The position numbers and the translations under genes are program-made. A stretch of 64,000 bases of DNA from Microbispora hainanensis (GTDB lineage Bacteria; Actinomycetota; Actinomycetes; Streptosporangiales; Streptosporangiaceae): positions 1 through 64,000 of the forward strand of contig NZ_VIRM01000002.1 in NCBI RefSeq assembly GCF_006874475.1, read 5' to 3'. Of the stretch, positions 25,028 through 34,458 are shown piece after piece (position 1 is the stretch's first letter; each line of letters starts with the position of its first letter). The notes under the pieces are model-generated. The model ran no database searches. It worked only from the letters and a program-made list of their open reading frames with translations, and was not told where the DNA came from.

Positions 25028-26044
25028 ATGCTCATCGCACAGCGCCCGAGCCTCCAGGAGGAGTCGCTCGAGGAGCACCGGTCCAGGTTCATCATCGAGC
25101 CGCTCGAGCCGGGCTTCGGTTACACCATCGGCAACTCGCTGCGGCGCACGCTGCTGTCCTCCATCCCGGGGGCGGCGGTCACCAGCATCCGCATCGAGGG
25201 CGTGCTCCACGAGTTCTCGACCGTGCCCGGGGTCAAGGAAGACGTCACCGACATCATCCTGAACCTCAAGTCGCTGGTCGTCTCGTCCGAGCACGACGAG
25301 CCCGTGGTGATGTACCTGCGCAAGCAGGGCCCGGGTGAGGTCACCGCGGCCGACATCGCGCCTCCGGCCGGTGTCGAGGTGCACAACCCCGACCTGCACA
25401 TCGCCACGCTGAACGGCAAGGCGAAGCTGGAGATGGAGCTGACCGTCGAGCGCGGCCGCGGCTACGTCTCCGCCGCCCAGAACAAGCAGCCTGGCCAGGA
25501 GATCGGCCGGATTCCGATCGACTCGATCTACTCTCCGGTCCTCAAGGTCACCTACAAGGTCGAGGCCACCCGTGTCGAGCAGCGCACGGACTTCGACCGC
25601 CTGATCCTCGACGTCGAGACCAAGCCGTCCATGAAGCCCCGCGACGCGGTGGCCTCGGCCGGCAAGACCCTCGTCGAGCTGTTCGGCCTGGCCCGTGAGC
25701 TCAACGTCGAGGCCGAGGGCATCGACATCGGCCCGTCGCCGACGGACGCGGCTCTCGCGGCCGACCTGGCGCTGCCGATCGAGGAGCTCAACCTCACCGT
25801 CCGTTCGTACAACTGCCTCAAGCGCGAGGGCATCCACACCGTGGGTGAGCTCGTCGCCCGCAGCGAGCAGGACCTGCTGGACATCCGCAACTTCGGCGCC
25901 AAGTCGATCGAAGAGGTCAAGCAGAAGCTGCACGAGATGGGCCTGGCTCTCAAGGACTCCCCGCCCGGGTTCGACCCCTCCGCCGTCGCCGGCGGCGGTT
26001 ACGACGACGAGGACGGCGGGTTCATCGAGACCGAGCAGTACTGA
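25028..26044 (+). CDS. rpoA: DNA-directed RNA polymerase subunit alpha
   Basis: The 338-aa alpha subunit begins [20 protein letters not shown]. The N-terminal dimerisation domain contains [20 protein letters not shown], and the C-terminal domain contains [20 protein letters not shown] and [10 protein letters not shown]. The ATG at 25028 has AGGAGATCC upstream and fits the family start better than the GTG at 24995. Confidence 0.97.
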   Translation: MLIAQRPSLQEESLEEHRSRFIIEPLEPGFGYTIGNSLRRTLLSSIPGAAVTSIRIEGVLHEFSTVPGVKEDVTDIILNLKSLVVSSEHDEPVVMYLRKQGPGEVTAADIAPPAGVEVHNPDLHIATLNGKAKLEMELTVERGRGYVSAAQNKQPGQEIGRIPIDSIYSPVLKVTYKVEATRVEQRTDFDRLILDVETKPSMKPRDAVASAGKTLVELFGLARELNVEAEGIDIGPSPTDAALAADLALPIEELNLTVRSYNCLKREGIHTVGELVARSEQDLLDIRNFGAKSIEEVKQKLHEMGLALKDSPPGFDPSAVAGGGYDDEDGGFIETEQY

Positions 26045-26058
26045 TCCGTCTCCGCGCA

Positions 26059-26081
26059 GCGGCACCATCGTCTCGTGCCGC
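26059..26081 (+). promoter_or_regulatory. Hairpin between rpoA and rplQ
   Basis: GCGGCAC (26059-26065) pairs with GTGCCGC (26075-26081) around a 9-nt loop, 15 nt past the rpoA stop. It may reduce read-through into rplQ. Confidence 0.4.
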
Positions 26082-26189
26082 CCGTCCAGGGCGGCATGAG
26101 GCGGCGATGACAAGTCACGACCGGTACGCCGGTCGGCCCGACCCCGGTACCTGACACGGCCGGAGCGGGTTATCCATGAGGAGCATGAC

Positions 26190-26711
26190 ATGCCCAAGCC
26201 CACCAAGGGCGCCCGTCTCGGTGGCAGCCCGTCCCACGAGCGGCTGATCCTGGCGAACCTCGCCACGGCGCTGTTCCAGAACGGCCGGATCACCACCACC
26301 GAGGCCAAGGCCAGGCGTCTCCGCCCGCTCGCGGAGAAGCTGATCACCAAGGCGAAGAAGGGCGACATCCACAACCGTCGCCAGGTGCTGACGGTCGTCC
26401 GCGACAAGGGCGTCGTCCACCACCTCTTCACCGAGATCGCCCCGACGTACGCCGAGCGTCCCGGTGGCTACACCCGGATCACCAAGCTCGGCCCGCGCAA
26501 GGGCGACGCCGCTCCGATGGCGGTCATCGAGCTGGTCACCGAGCAGCTGAACCCGGTCACGGTCTCCCGTACGGCTCCGGCCGCCGAGGCCGCTCCGGCC
26601 GCTGCCGAGACCGAGGAGACGCCGGCGGCGCAGGACGAGGCCGCCGAGAGCACCACCGCCGAGGCCGCCGAGGCCGCTCCGGCGGAGGGTGACAAGAAGG
26701 ACGAGGCCTGA
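26190..26711 (+). CDS. rplQ: 50S ribosomal protein L17
   Basis: The 173-aa L17 begins [17 protein letters not shown]. The conserved core ends near residue 118 (MAVIELV). An Ala/Glu-rich acidic tail of about 50 residues follows; such tails are frequent in actinobacterial L17. A GAGGAGC ribosome site precedes the ATG. Confidence 0.96.
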   Translation: MPKPTKGARLGGSPSHERLILANLATALFQNGRITTTEAKARRLRPLAEKLITKAKKGDIHNRRQVLTVVRDKGVVHHLFTEIAPTYAERPGGYTRITKLGPRKGDAAPMAVIELVTEQLNPVTVSRTAPAAEAAPAAAETEETPAAQDEAAESTTAEAAEAAPAEGDKKDEA

Positions 26712-26805
26712 TCCCAGGCTCTGTGAGCGGGCTCAGTTTCCCTTCCGGGGATGCTGGGCCCGCTCTTCGTTTGTGCAGCGTACGACGCACCGTACGAGGG
26801 ATGGC

Positions 26806-27696
26806 GTGGAGCGAGAACTGCGGCTGAGGCTGGACCTGGGCTACGACGGCACGGACTTCTCCGGCTGGGCGCGCCAGCCGGAGCGGCGGACCGTGCAGGG
26901 GGAGATCGAGGACGCGCTGGGCCGGATCCTGCGCCTGGAGGCCCCGCCGTCGCTCACCGTCGCGGGCCGCACCGACGCGGGCGTCCACGCGAGGGGGCAG
27001 GTGGCGCACGTCGACGTCCCGCTCGCGGCGCTGGCGGCCGCCTCGTCCGGGCGTGCCCCCGTCCCCGAGGATCCGGAACGGGCGTGGGAGGAGCGCGGCG
27101 CTGAGTGGCTCGCTGCGCTGACGAGGCGGCTGGCCGGTGTGCTGCCCCTCGACGTGCGGGTGCACGCCGTCAGCGTGGCACCCGAGGGCTTCGACGCCCG
27201 GTTCTCCGCGCTGTCACGCCGGTACGGCTACCGCGTCTGCGACGCCCCCGGCGGGGTGGACCCGCTGCGGCGGCGCGAGGTGCTGTGGTATCCCCGGCCG
27301 CTCGACGTGGACCTGCTCAACGCGGCGGCCGCCCGCCTGCTGGGCGAGCACGACTTCGCCGCCTTCTGCCGCAAGCGCGAGGGCGCCACCACCATCCGCG
27401 AGCTGCAGCGGCTCGACTGGGTCAGGGGCGAGGACGGGATCCTCCTCGCGACCGTGGTCGCCGACGCCTTCTGCCACTCGATGGTCCGGGCGCTGGTCGG
27501 CTCGCTGCTGACCGTGGGGGAGGGCAGGCGGCCCGTCGAGTGGCCCGCGGAGGTGCTGGCGGGAGCCGTACGGGACTCGGGCGTGCACGTCGCGCCCGCG
27601 CACGGTCTCACGCTTGAGGAGGTGCGCTATCCCGGGCCGGAGGAACTGGCACGGCGGGCCGCCGCCACCCGCCGCGTGCGCACCCTGAGCACCTGA
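26806..27696 (+). CDS. truA: tRNA pseudouridine(38-40) synthase
   Basis: The 296-aa TruA modifies the tRNA anticodon stem-loop. The catalytic Asp57 is in [11 protein letters not shown]. Compared with the usual 245-270 aa, there is an insertion of about 25 residues after the first half-domain ([12 protein letters not shown] region). GTG at 26806 is chosen for its GAGGG site and for placing the [15 protein letters not shown] motif at the N-terminus; GTG at 26773 is possible. Its last codons and stop are duplicated in the adjoining tandem repeat. Confidence 0.93.
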   Translation: MERELRLRLDLGYDGTDFSGWARQPERRTVQGEIEDALGRILRLEAPPSLTVAGRTDAGVHARGQVAHVDVPLAALAAASSGRAPVPEDPERAWEERGAEWLAALTRRLAGVLPLDVRVHAVSVAPEGFDARFSALSRRYGYRVCDAPGGVDPLRRREVLWYPRPLDVDLLNAAAARLLGEHDFAAFCRKREGATTIRELQRLDWVRGEDGILLATVVADAFCHSMVRALVGSLLTVGEGRRPVEWPAEVLAGAVRDSGVHVAPAHGLTLEEVRYPGPEELARRAAATRRVRTLST

Positions 27697-27769
27697 CCCC
27701 AAGGAGCACCTGACCCCAAGAGCACCTGACCCCAAGGAGCACCTGACCCCAAGAGCACCTGACCCCAGG
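27687..27769 (+). repeat. Five 16-17 bp tandem repeats from truA 3' end
   Basis: The unit GAGCACCTGACCCCAAG occurs at 27687-27703, 27704-27720, 27721-27736 (lacking the first G), 27737-27753 and 27754-27769 (variant end). Units alternate 17 and 16 bp, giving a 33-bp higher-order period. The first unit contains the truA stop codon, so the array looks like repeated slippage or duplication of the gene's own end. A 12-bp direct repeat, GCGGCGTGACCC, lies nearby at 27819-27842. Confidence 0.9.
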
Positions 27770-27950
27770 CCGAGAAGCATGAGGGGTCATCGGGGCCCTG
27801 GGGACGTTGGGGCGCCCCGCGGCGTGACCCGCGGCGTGACCCGCACCCGGCAGCGCCGCCGTCCCCGGCCTGACGCCGCGCCGATGGGGGCTGCGGCGAT
27901 CGGGGCTGCGGCGGCGCGCGGCCTCTCGCCGAGACCGCGCGCCGGGATCG

Positions 27951-30900
27951 TCAGCGTGAGGCGCGCTTCTCGATCACCTTCGCCATGTGGTCCCGGAAGG
28001 CGCCGCTGATCGGCCCCAGGCTCTTGTCGTTCGCGTCCGGGGTGTGCCCGTCGGCGTAGGTGGCGTAGCTGAACACGACGTAGCGTCCCCAGACCATGCC
28101 CGCGGCGTAGCCGCCGGAGATCGACACCTGGTCCGCCCGGCTCTTCTTGTCGCCGTCGAGGCCGCGGAACCAGACGTTCGCGTTGAGATCCTTGGCCTGG
28201 TCGACGGCGAGGGCCTCGGTCTTGCCGGGCAGCACGGCGATGCCCGCGGTCACGGCATACTGGCGCTTGCTGTCCACGAAGGTGGCCCGGAGCACCCTGC
28301 GGCACTGCTGCTCGGCGAGGGCCTGCGCGAACGCGCCCGTCGCCGCCTTCCCGCAGTCGTCGGTCACGTTCATCGTGACCCGGCGGTACGTCCGGCCCGC
28401 CAGCGTCACCTTCTCGTCCGGGAACGCCTCTGTCGGCTTCAGGGTCTTGGGGTCGGTCTGCTCGGAATCGAGGATGGCGGAGGACACCGTGGAAGTCGGC
28501 GTCGGCTCCTCGGCGGGGGGCGAGGCGGCGGTGGTGGCGGGAGGCGTAGGCGCGGCCTGGCCGCCGTCCGGCTCGCCCGAGTAGGCGAAGTAGGCCGCGG
28601 TGCCGATCGCCCCCACGACGACCACGGCGCCGGCGGCCATCAGGATCCGCTTGATCTTCCCGTCGGAGGGGGGAGAGCCGGCGGTGCCCAGCCTTGCCGG
28701 GAGGTTGCCCTCAGGGCCGCCGGGGGTGGAGGGGTCGGGCCCGAATCCGGGTGGAGGCGTCGGCTTGCCCGCCTTGGCCGGGGTCACCGGCGTGAACGCG
28801 AACGGAGTCTCACCGGTCGGCTGCGAGGGCGAACCGGTCGTGGGAGAGGTTGTCGCCATCTGTCCTGAACTGGGGTCGGGGGAGTCCGCCCCGTTGGTGC
28901 CGTCGCTCGCGGACGGACCCGGGGGCGGCGTTTCGGATGGCGCCGCACCCGGAGGCGCGGCGGATGGCGGGACATCCGAGGGGGACGTCGCGGACGGCGA
29001 CTGGGACGGTGACTGAGACGCGGTCTGACCCGGTGTCTCGTCCTGTCTCCCCAGTGGTGTCCCGTACGGTGCGCTGTCCTGCGCCTGACCAGGCGCGATC
29101 GATGTCTGTGTGGGTGCTGGGAACGGTTCCTCGGGCTGCGGTGCGGGCAGCGGCTGTGTCGTCCTGTCGTGGGCCGAGTGCTGCGGTCCGGTGTGCGGAG
29201 CGGTCTGTTCGGAGTGCGCGAGGGCCTGGCCGGGTTCATACGGTGTGCCGGGCAGCAAGAACCCTTCGACGGGGGTCACCGCAGCGGCGATCTCGGCTCC
29301 GAAGCCCTCGGGCGGCCCGGCGATCGGCGCCGCGTGATCCGGCGCCGCGTGGTTTGGCCCAGTGGTTGGCGCCGCGTGAGGCTGCCCGGGGGGATACGAC
29401 GCGTCCGCGGGGGCGTCCTGCCCGGAACCGCCCGATGCGGCGGCGCCCGTCCGTCCCGGTCCTTCGGCGGACGAGCCGCCATCGGCAGGCACGTCCCTCA
29501 TGGGGGCGCTCGTGTGATCTGCCGCAGCGGAGTGGTCCGGCGCGGAGTGGTCCGGCGCGGTGTGGTCTTGCGCGGTGGTGTGGTCGTGTGCGGTGTGGCC
29601 GCCGGACGGCGCCGGGTGGTGCGGCAATGTGTGCTGGCCGGCCGGGGTGGGCTCGTCTGACGAGCTCTGGTGGTCGGACGCCGTGGTCTGGCCGGGCGTG
29701 CCGAGCGCATCGCCGGGCGCGCCGCCCGGCTCGCTCGTGCCCGTCCGGTCGCCGGACGGGCCCTCGGACGCCTGCGCCGCGCCGGGCTCGTCCTGGTAGG
29801 CATGCGTCGGCGGCCAGGAGGTGCCCGCGGGCAGCTCTCCCTGCGGGTATGGCTCGCCCGGCAGCCGTGGCGGCCACACGGGCATGTCTCCGGGCTCGCC
29901 GGGGCGCCCCGCCTCCGGGGACACGGCCCCCTGCCCGTACGCCTCCGGGTATGCGCCCGGGAATTCCGAGCCGGGCTGCGGCGGATGCTGCTGCCCATAT
30001 TGGGACCCATACTGCGGCCCGTACTGGGGGCCGTACTGGGGCCCATACTGGGGGCCGTACTCGGGCCCGAACTGCGGCGGGGCGGCGGGCGGATACCCCT
30101 GGTGGGGCGCCGGAGCCTGCGGCCGGCCCTCACCGCCGGACGGCTGCCCCGGGGCGGGTCCCCACTCGGGGAACGTCGGCACGCCGGGCTGGGCGGCCCA
30201 GGGGCCGCCGGTGTTCTGCTGATCCGGCCCGTACGAGCCCGGTGCCGGGGGAGGGCCGCCGGGCTGCTGCCAGACGGGAGGCCCGGCGGGGCCCTGCCAC
30301 GCCCCGCTGTGAGATCCCTCGTCGTAGGGCGAGGGGGACGCGCCGAAGGCGCCGGGACCGGCCGGTGCGCCGCCTGGTGGGGCCTGCCACGGGACGGGGC
30401 CGGGGTCACCCGTCCCGGCCTGGGCGGGGCCCTGCGGCCACTGCGACTCGTTGCCTGAGTAGGGCCAGGAGGTGACGCCGCCAGGCTGCATGCCGGGCTG
30501 CGGGCCGGGCTGGGAGCCGGAGGGGTGGGGACCGGGATGCATGCCGGGATGCGGACCGGATTGCGCGCCGGGATCGCCGACCGGGGCGGGCCACATGTGC
30601 GGGGCTCCGCCGCTCGCGGAGGGCGGCTCCTGCTGCCACGGCTGCGGGGCCGAGCCAGGCGGGGCCGAGCCAGGCGGGGGCGGTTCCCAGGCCGGTGTTC
30701 CGGGGCCGTGCGGGGGCCACGGCTGCGCTCCCGGATCGGCCTGCGCCTGCCACGCCGGGTTGGGTCCCTCCGCGGGCGGCTGCCACGCTGCGGGGTTCGC
30801 TCCCTCGGCGGGCGGCTGCCAGGAGTGCGTGCCGGGGCCGTGGACGGGCTGCTGCGGGCCCGGAGGCGGGGGAAGCTGCGGGTACGCCGGGCCGCCCCCG

Positions 30901-31982
30901 CCCTGTGCAGGCTGCCAGGACGGCTGCGCGGGCTGCCAGGGCGCGTCCGGGCCCGGCGGGTGCTGTGGGTGCTGGTGGTCCCAGTGCACGGCGTTGGGGT
31001 CGGCCGGAGGTTGCCAGGACTGAACGCCTTGGCCTTCGGGCTGACAGGAGGGCCCGCCCGGGCCGGGCGCGGGCGGCTGCGGGCCGGCGGCGTTGGGGTC
31101 GGCCGGAGGTTGCCACGGGTGGATGCCCTGGCCTTCGGGCTGCCAGGAGGGCCCGCCCGGGCCGGGCGCGGGCGGCTGCCACGGGGGCGTGGCCGGAGCC
31201 GGGGGCTGCCACGCGGGCGGGCCATACCCGGGATGCTGCGGGTCGCCGGGACCGGGCGACTGCCATGCGTGGATGCCCTGGCCCTCCGGCTGCTGCCAGG
31301 TGGGCGTGCCGGCGCCATACGCGGGCTGCGGAGGCACGGGCTGCGGAGGCACGGGCTGCGAAGACATGGCCCCGTAGCCGGAACCGTCACCGGCACCCTG
31401 ACCAACACCCTGACCGGCACCCTGACCAACACCCTGACCGGCACCCTGACCGGCGCCGTGATCGGATCCGGAGTGCGGCTCACCGGGCGCGGGCAGGGCA
31501 AGGGGCCCGTCTCCGGGGCGGCGCGGCGCGGGAAGGTTCCCGGCGTCTCCCGACACCCCGGCGTTCCCCGCCGGGTCCTCGCCCCCGGACGCTCCGGCGT
31601 CCCCCGACACCCCGTAGCCGCCTGACATGCCGGAATAGCCGGAGGCGGCGGCGTCCCCGGGGGCGGCGGGCGGCGGGCCGTACGCCGGAACGGCCCTGAA
31701 CCTGTTCGTGCTTTCCGGGTCGTCGTCGGACGATTGCGGCGCCCCGAGGCCGCCAGGTAGCCCGAACCTGGTCGGGTAGGACACTTCCGTGGTCCGGTCC
31801 GCCGCACCCACGGCGTTCGGGGCCCAGGCCGTGCCGTCGTCCGCCGGGGGCTGACCGAACCCGGGCGGCGGGGTCTGTCCGAAGCTCGGAGGTGGCGTCG
31901 GAGATGTCGCCGAGCCTTCGGCGTCCGCCTCGGGGCGGGCCCACGCCGTTTCGTGTTCGTGCCCGGAATCCTTGCCACGCAT
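27951..31982 (-). CDS. Giant proline-rich single-pass membrane protein
   Basis: The 1343-aa protein has about 1100 residues of low-complexity Pro/Gly/Gln/Ala/Trp sequence, including repeated WQPPADPNA-type blocks, a YGPQ tandem tract (encoded near 29990-30070), GAGQGVGQ repeats and DHTAPDHSA repeats. One transmembrane helix follows at about 1113-1134, then a Pro/Thr linker and an external domain at about 1185-1343. That domain holds two cysteines (DDCGK and EQQCRR), VLRATFVDSK and a C-terminal ADGHTP motif, all matching the neighbouring 422-aa paralog. The long N-terminus would be cytoplasmic and disordered. Function is unknown. Confidence 0.85.
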   Translation of the reverse strand: MRGKDSGHEHETAWARPEADAEGSATSPTPPPSFGQTPPPGFGQPPADDGTAWAPNAVGAADRTTEVSYPTRFGLPGGLGAPQSSDDDPESTNRFRAVPAYGPPPAAPGDAAASGYSGMSGGYGVSGDAGASGGEDPAGNAGVSGDAGNLPAPRRPGDGPLALPAPGEPHSGSDHGAGQGAGQGVGQGAGQGVGQGAGDGSGYGAMSSQPVPPQPVPPQPAYGAGTPTWQQPEGQGIHAWQSPGPGDPQHPGYGPPAWQPPAPATPPWQPPAPGPGGPSWQPEGQGIHPWQPPADPNAAGPQPPAPGPGGPSCQPEGQGVQSWQPPADPNAVHWDHQHPQHPPGPDAPWQPAQPSWQPAQGGGGPAYPQLPPPPGPQQPVHGPGTHSWQPPAEGANPAAWQPPAEGPNPAWQAQADPGAQPWPPHGPGTPAWEPPPPGSAPPGSAPQPWQQEPPSASGGAPHMWPAPVGDPGAQSGPHPGMHPGPHPSGSQPGPQPGMQPGGVTSWPYSGNESQWPQGPAQAGTGDPGPVPWQAPPGGAPAGPGAFGASPSPYDEGSHSGAWQGPAGPPVWQQPGGPPPAPGSYGPDQQNTGGPWAAQPGVPTFPEWGPAPGQPSGGEGRPQAPAPHQGYPPAAPPQFGPEYGPQYGPQYGPQYGPQYGSQYGQQHPPQPGSEFPGAYPEAYGQGAVSPEAGRPGEPGDMPVWPPRLPGEPYPQGELPAGTSWPPTHAYQDEPGAAQASEGPSGDRTGTSEPGGAPGDALGTPGQTTASDHQSSSDEPTPAGQHTLPHHPAPSGGHTAHDHTTAQDHTAPDHSAPDHSAAADHTSAPMRDVPADGGSSAEGPGRTGAAASGGSGQDAPADASYPPGQPHAAPTTGPNHAAPDHAAPIAGPPEGFGAEIAAAVTPVEGFLLPGTPYEPGQALAHSEQTAPHTGPQHSAHDRTTQPLPAPQPEEPFPAPTQTSIAPGQAQDSAPYGTPLGRQDETPGQTASQSPSQSPSATSPSDVPPSAAPPGAAPSETPPPGPSASDGTNGADSPDPSSGQMATTSPTTGSPSQPTGETPFAFTPVTPAKAGKPTPPPGFGPDPSTPGGPEGNLPARLGTAGSPPSDGKIKRILMAAGAVVVVGAIGTAAYFAYSGEPDGGQAAPTPPATTAASPPAEEPTPTSTVSSAILDSEQTDPKTLKPTEAFPDEKVTLAGRTYRRVTMNVTDDCGKAATGAFAQALAEQQCRRVLRATFVDSKRQYAVTAGIAVLPGKTEALAVDQAKDLNANVWFRGLDGDKKSRADQVSISGGYAAGMVWGRYVVFSYATYADGHTPDANDKSLGPISGAFRDHMAKVIEKRASR

Positions 31983-32088
31983 AGCCGGAAGCGTAACGGC
32001 GCAGGCGCGATCGGCGTGCCCCTATGGGCGTTTCGGTCCGTGCCGCCCCAGCTCGCCCACCGGCGTCAACCTCAGCGAACGCCTGGCC

Positions 32089-33357
32089 TCAGCTGGGGCC
32101 ACCGTTCAGCGAACGGGTGTCGAGGGCAGGGAAAACAGTCGCGTCGGTGACGTCCACCGCTGCCTGGTAGAGCCGTTTCAGCTCGTTCTTGGCTGGTTTG
32201 TGGCCATCCTTGAACTGGAACCAGAGCAGCACCGCGTAGTGGCCGTGGGTCCAGCCGCCCGCGTACGCCTCACCGGTGCCGAGGTGCTTGGTGGCCTCGT
32301 CCTTGCCCGGCAGCGGCTTGAGGTAGTCCTTGCGCTCGCCGCCGCCCCCGGCCGAGGCGACCTTCTTCGCCGTGGCGGAGGTCTTGAGGTTGGCGACGCC
32401 CACGGTGCCGATGACCACGCCCTTGGAGTCCGCGAAGCTCGCCCGCAGGAGTTGCGTGCATCCGCCCGCCTTGAGCGCTTTGGCGATTTTGTCGCCCGTG
32501 ACGCCGTCCGCGCATTTTTTCTCCTTGCGGTACGCCGTGCGGACGTAGGAATGCTTGTTCTTGACGAATTTGCTCTTCGCGAACAGTTCGCGGAGCGACA
32601 GCGGGGTTTTGTCGGTCGTCCGTGAGGCGGTGTAGCCGAACTTGCCGGGAGGCCCCTCGGAGACGAGCGGCGGTGAGGGGTGACCGGTGGGCGTCGGTGC
32701 GGCGACCGGCGGCTTTTCGTTGCGCGCGGCGTACCACAGACCGGTGAACAGCGCCCCGATCATGAGCAGCAGGGCGAGGCCGAGCGCCCAGGGGCGACGC
32801 CACCAGGGGCCCTTCGCGTCCGGATCCCACACGGGCTCCGGCGGCGGCGGAGGCATCCGCGACGCCGTCGGCCGCCGCCGCATGTCCGCGTCCCGGTCAC
32901 CGCCCGCCTGACCCCTGGAGGAGGCCGCGTACGGGCCGGAGGGGGACGCGTACGGGTCGGTGGAGGACGCGTACGGCCCGGTTGGAGCCGCGTACGGGCC
33001 GGACGCGAGCTCCTCCGCAGGCTGGGGGCTCTCCTGCTCGTAGGGCCCGGCCCCGGCGTACGGCTGCTGCTCGGGCTGGTGCTGGTACCCCTGCTGTGGA
33101 TAGCCCTGTTGCGGATAGCCCTCGTAGGGCGCCTGCTCGCGCGCGTACGGCGACCGCTCGCGCTCATATGGAGCCTGCTCGCGGGCATACGGCGACGGCT
33201 CGCGCTGGTATGGCGGCTGCCCCCCGCCGTAGGGGGTCGCGTCGCGACGGCCGGCGAGGGGCACGTCGTCCCCGCCGGAGTATGGCGGCAGGTCTCGCCT
33301 GCGGGGATCCGGGGGATGATGCGGCGGAGGTGGTTGCTGGTCGCCGGGATAACCCAT
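32089..33357 (-). CDS. Proline-rich membrane protein, paralog
   Basis: The 422-aa protein has a disordered Pro/Tyr/Arg/Gln-rich N-terminus with YAREQAPYERE-like repeats, a membrane helix at about 190-209, and an external domain from about residue 240. The domain shares C...C, LLRASFADSK and AGGWTHGHYAVLLWFQFKDGHKP with the 1343-aa neighbour, so the two are paralogs. ATG at 33357 (MGYPGDQQ) is chosen over an upstream start at 33429, which overlaps the CAP gene. Function unknown; probably envelope-associated. Confidence 0.8.
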   Translation of the reverse strand: MGYPGDQQPPPPHHPPDPRRRDLPPYSGGDDVPLAGRRDATPYGGGQPPYQREPSPYAREQAPYERERSPYAREQAPYEGYPQQGYPQQGYQHQPEQQPYAGAGPYEQESPQPAEELASGPYAAPTGPYASSTDPYASPSGPYAASSRGQAGGDRDADMRRRPTASRMPPPPPEPVWDPDAKGPWWRRPWALGLALLLMIGALFTGLWYAARNEKPPVAAPTPTGHPSPPLVSEGPPGKFGYTASRTTDKTPLSLRELFAKSKFVKNKHSYVRTAYRKEKKCADGVTGDKIAKALKAGGCTQLLRASFADSKGVVIGTVGVANLKTSATAKKVASAGGGGERKDYLKPLPGKDEATKHLGTGEAYAGGWTHGHYAVLLWFQFKDGHKPAKNELKRLYQAAVDVTDATVFPALDTRSLNGGPS

Positions 33358-33398
33358 GGCGCTGAGATTAGTCGGCGAACTGGACAGATGAGGAAGGG

Positions 33399-34121
33399 TC
33401 AGGAATACCCGAAGTCCTCGGTCCACCACGGGCCGCCCTCCCCCGTGGCCACGCCGACCCCGGTCGCGACCAGGCGGCAGTCGAGCAGTGTGGCGCGGTC
33501 GCTCCGCCCGGCCATCCAGCCGCGTACGACCGCCTCGGCGGTCTGGTAGCCCCTGGCGATCGTCTCGGCCCCGCCGTCGGGGTAGCCCGCCGCGCCCATG
33601 CGATCCCAGGGGGAGGCGCCGCCGGGGGAGCTGTGCCGGAACAGCTTGCTCGACGCCATCTCGTCCGAGTGCGCGCGGGCGGACTCCACCAGGCGGGAGT
33701 CCACGCGCAGGGGCCGGCAGCCGTGCTTGCGGCGCTCGGCGTTGACGAGGCGCACGACCTCGGCCTCCATCGAGGCGGACCGCATCGAGTCGGCGTCGTA
33801 CGCGTCGCCGCCGTCATTTCCGGGCGTGATCACGGTGTGCCGCGAGCCGCTGCCGTAGCCGTCGATCAGGTTGGAGGGCGGCCTCTCCTTCCGGGGGCGG
33901 CGCTGCGGTTCCTCCCGGGGGGCGACCGGAGTCACGGTGCGCAGCACGTGGTCGAGGGTGGGCCGCTCGCGCGGCACCGCGCCCGCCGCGTTCACGCTCG
34001 ACGACGGGGACGGCTCGGCCTCGCGCAGATAGACGTCGTCGACCGCGCTCGACCTGGCGCTCATCCTGCCGATCACGACGCCGGTGAGCAGGATGGCCAC
34101 CGCGCACGCCAGCAGACCCAT
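33399..34121 (-). CDS. CAP-domain (SCP/YkwD-like) envelope protein
   Basis: The 240-aa protein has an N-terminal signal anchor (LLACAVAILLTGVVIG), a proline/arginine-rich linker, and a CAP domain from about residue 120: MEAEVVRLVNAERRKHGCRPL, then ARAHSDEMASSKLFRHSSP. Two cysteines (in HGC and LDC) could pair. ATG at 34121 is chosen because GGGGGA lies 5 nt upstream and a TATATT -10 (complement of 34189-34194) lies ahead of it; an in-frame ATG at 34208 would precede that promoter. It is first in a probable three-gene minus-strand operon. Confidence 0.82.
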   Translation of the reverse strand: MGLLACAVAILLTGVVIGRMSARSSAVDDVYLREAEPSPSSSVNAAGAVPRERPTLDHVLRTVTPVAPREEPQRRPRKERPPSNLIDGYGSGSRHTVITPGNDGGDAYDADSMRSASMEAEVVRLVNAERRKHGCRPLRVDSRLVESARAHSDEMASSKLFRHSSPGGASPWDRMGAAGYPDGGAETIARGYQTAEAVVRGWMAGRSDRATLLDCRLVATGVGVATGEGGPWWTEDFGYS

Positions 34122-34458
34122 CTGAGTCCCCCGCAGGGGGCCACGGAAGGTGTGTTTTTTGTGAGGGGTCTGCCACATACCGCAGTCAAATATAGAGATC
34201 CGCGCCATGGGGAAGAAGAGGCGAATGGGTATGGATTTGATGAACGTTCAAATGAGGCGTTCCAATCCCGCGCGCCGCAGGCTGTTTTGACCAGGCGGCA
34301 TCGGGTCGGTAGTCTGCTAGTTCGTTGTGTGTGGATCGGTCTGTCCGCAGACCGGTGCACGGCGCGTCCGGCGTCTTCTCCCGTACATGTGGAGACGGAG
34401 GTTGTCGCCGTGCCTGCGCAACCTACCGAGAGTTCACATTCCGACAGAAGGCACTGCC
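34122..34458. other. 337-bp divergent region, CAP gene / rplM
   Basis: This gap holds the rplM promoter (34287-34315), a leader hairpin CGGTCTG/CAGACCG at 34337-34354 starting about 15 nt after the predicted transcription start, and an AGGTTG/CAACCT pairing further down. On the minus strand a TATATT -10 (34189-34194) may serve the CAP operon, without a clear -35. No small gene was convincing. Confidence 0.5.
34287..34315 (+). promoter_or_regulatory. rplM-rpsI promoter
   Basis: TTGACC (34287-34292) and TAGTCT (34310-34315) are separated by exactly 17 nt, a near-ideal actinobacterial principal-sigma promoter. Transcription from about 34322 would give a leader of about 137 nt. Confidence 0.75.

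Noticed and set aside
27687..27769. Possible CRISPR array after truA
   Set aside because: Units of 16-17 bp are contiguous with no unique spacers and no cas genes nearby; it is a tandem repeat.
32089..33357. EccB-like ESX component
   Set aside because: The single membrane helix follows a long disordered N-terminus, and the external domain shows no EccB repeat features; no other ESX genes are near.
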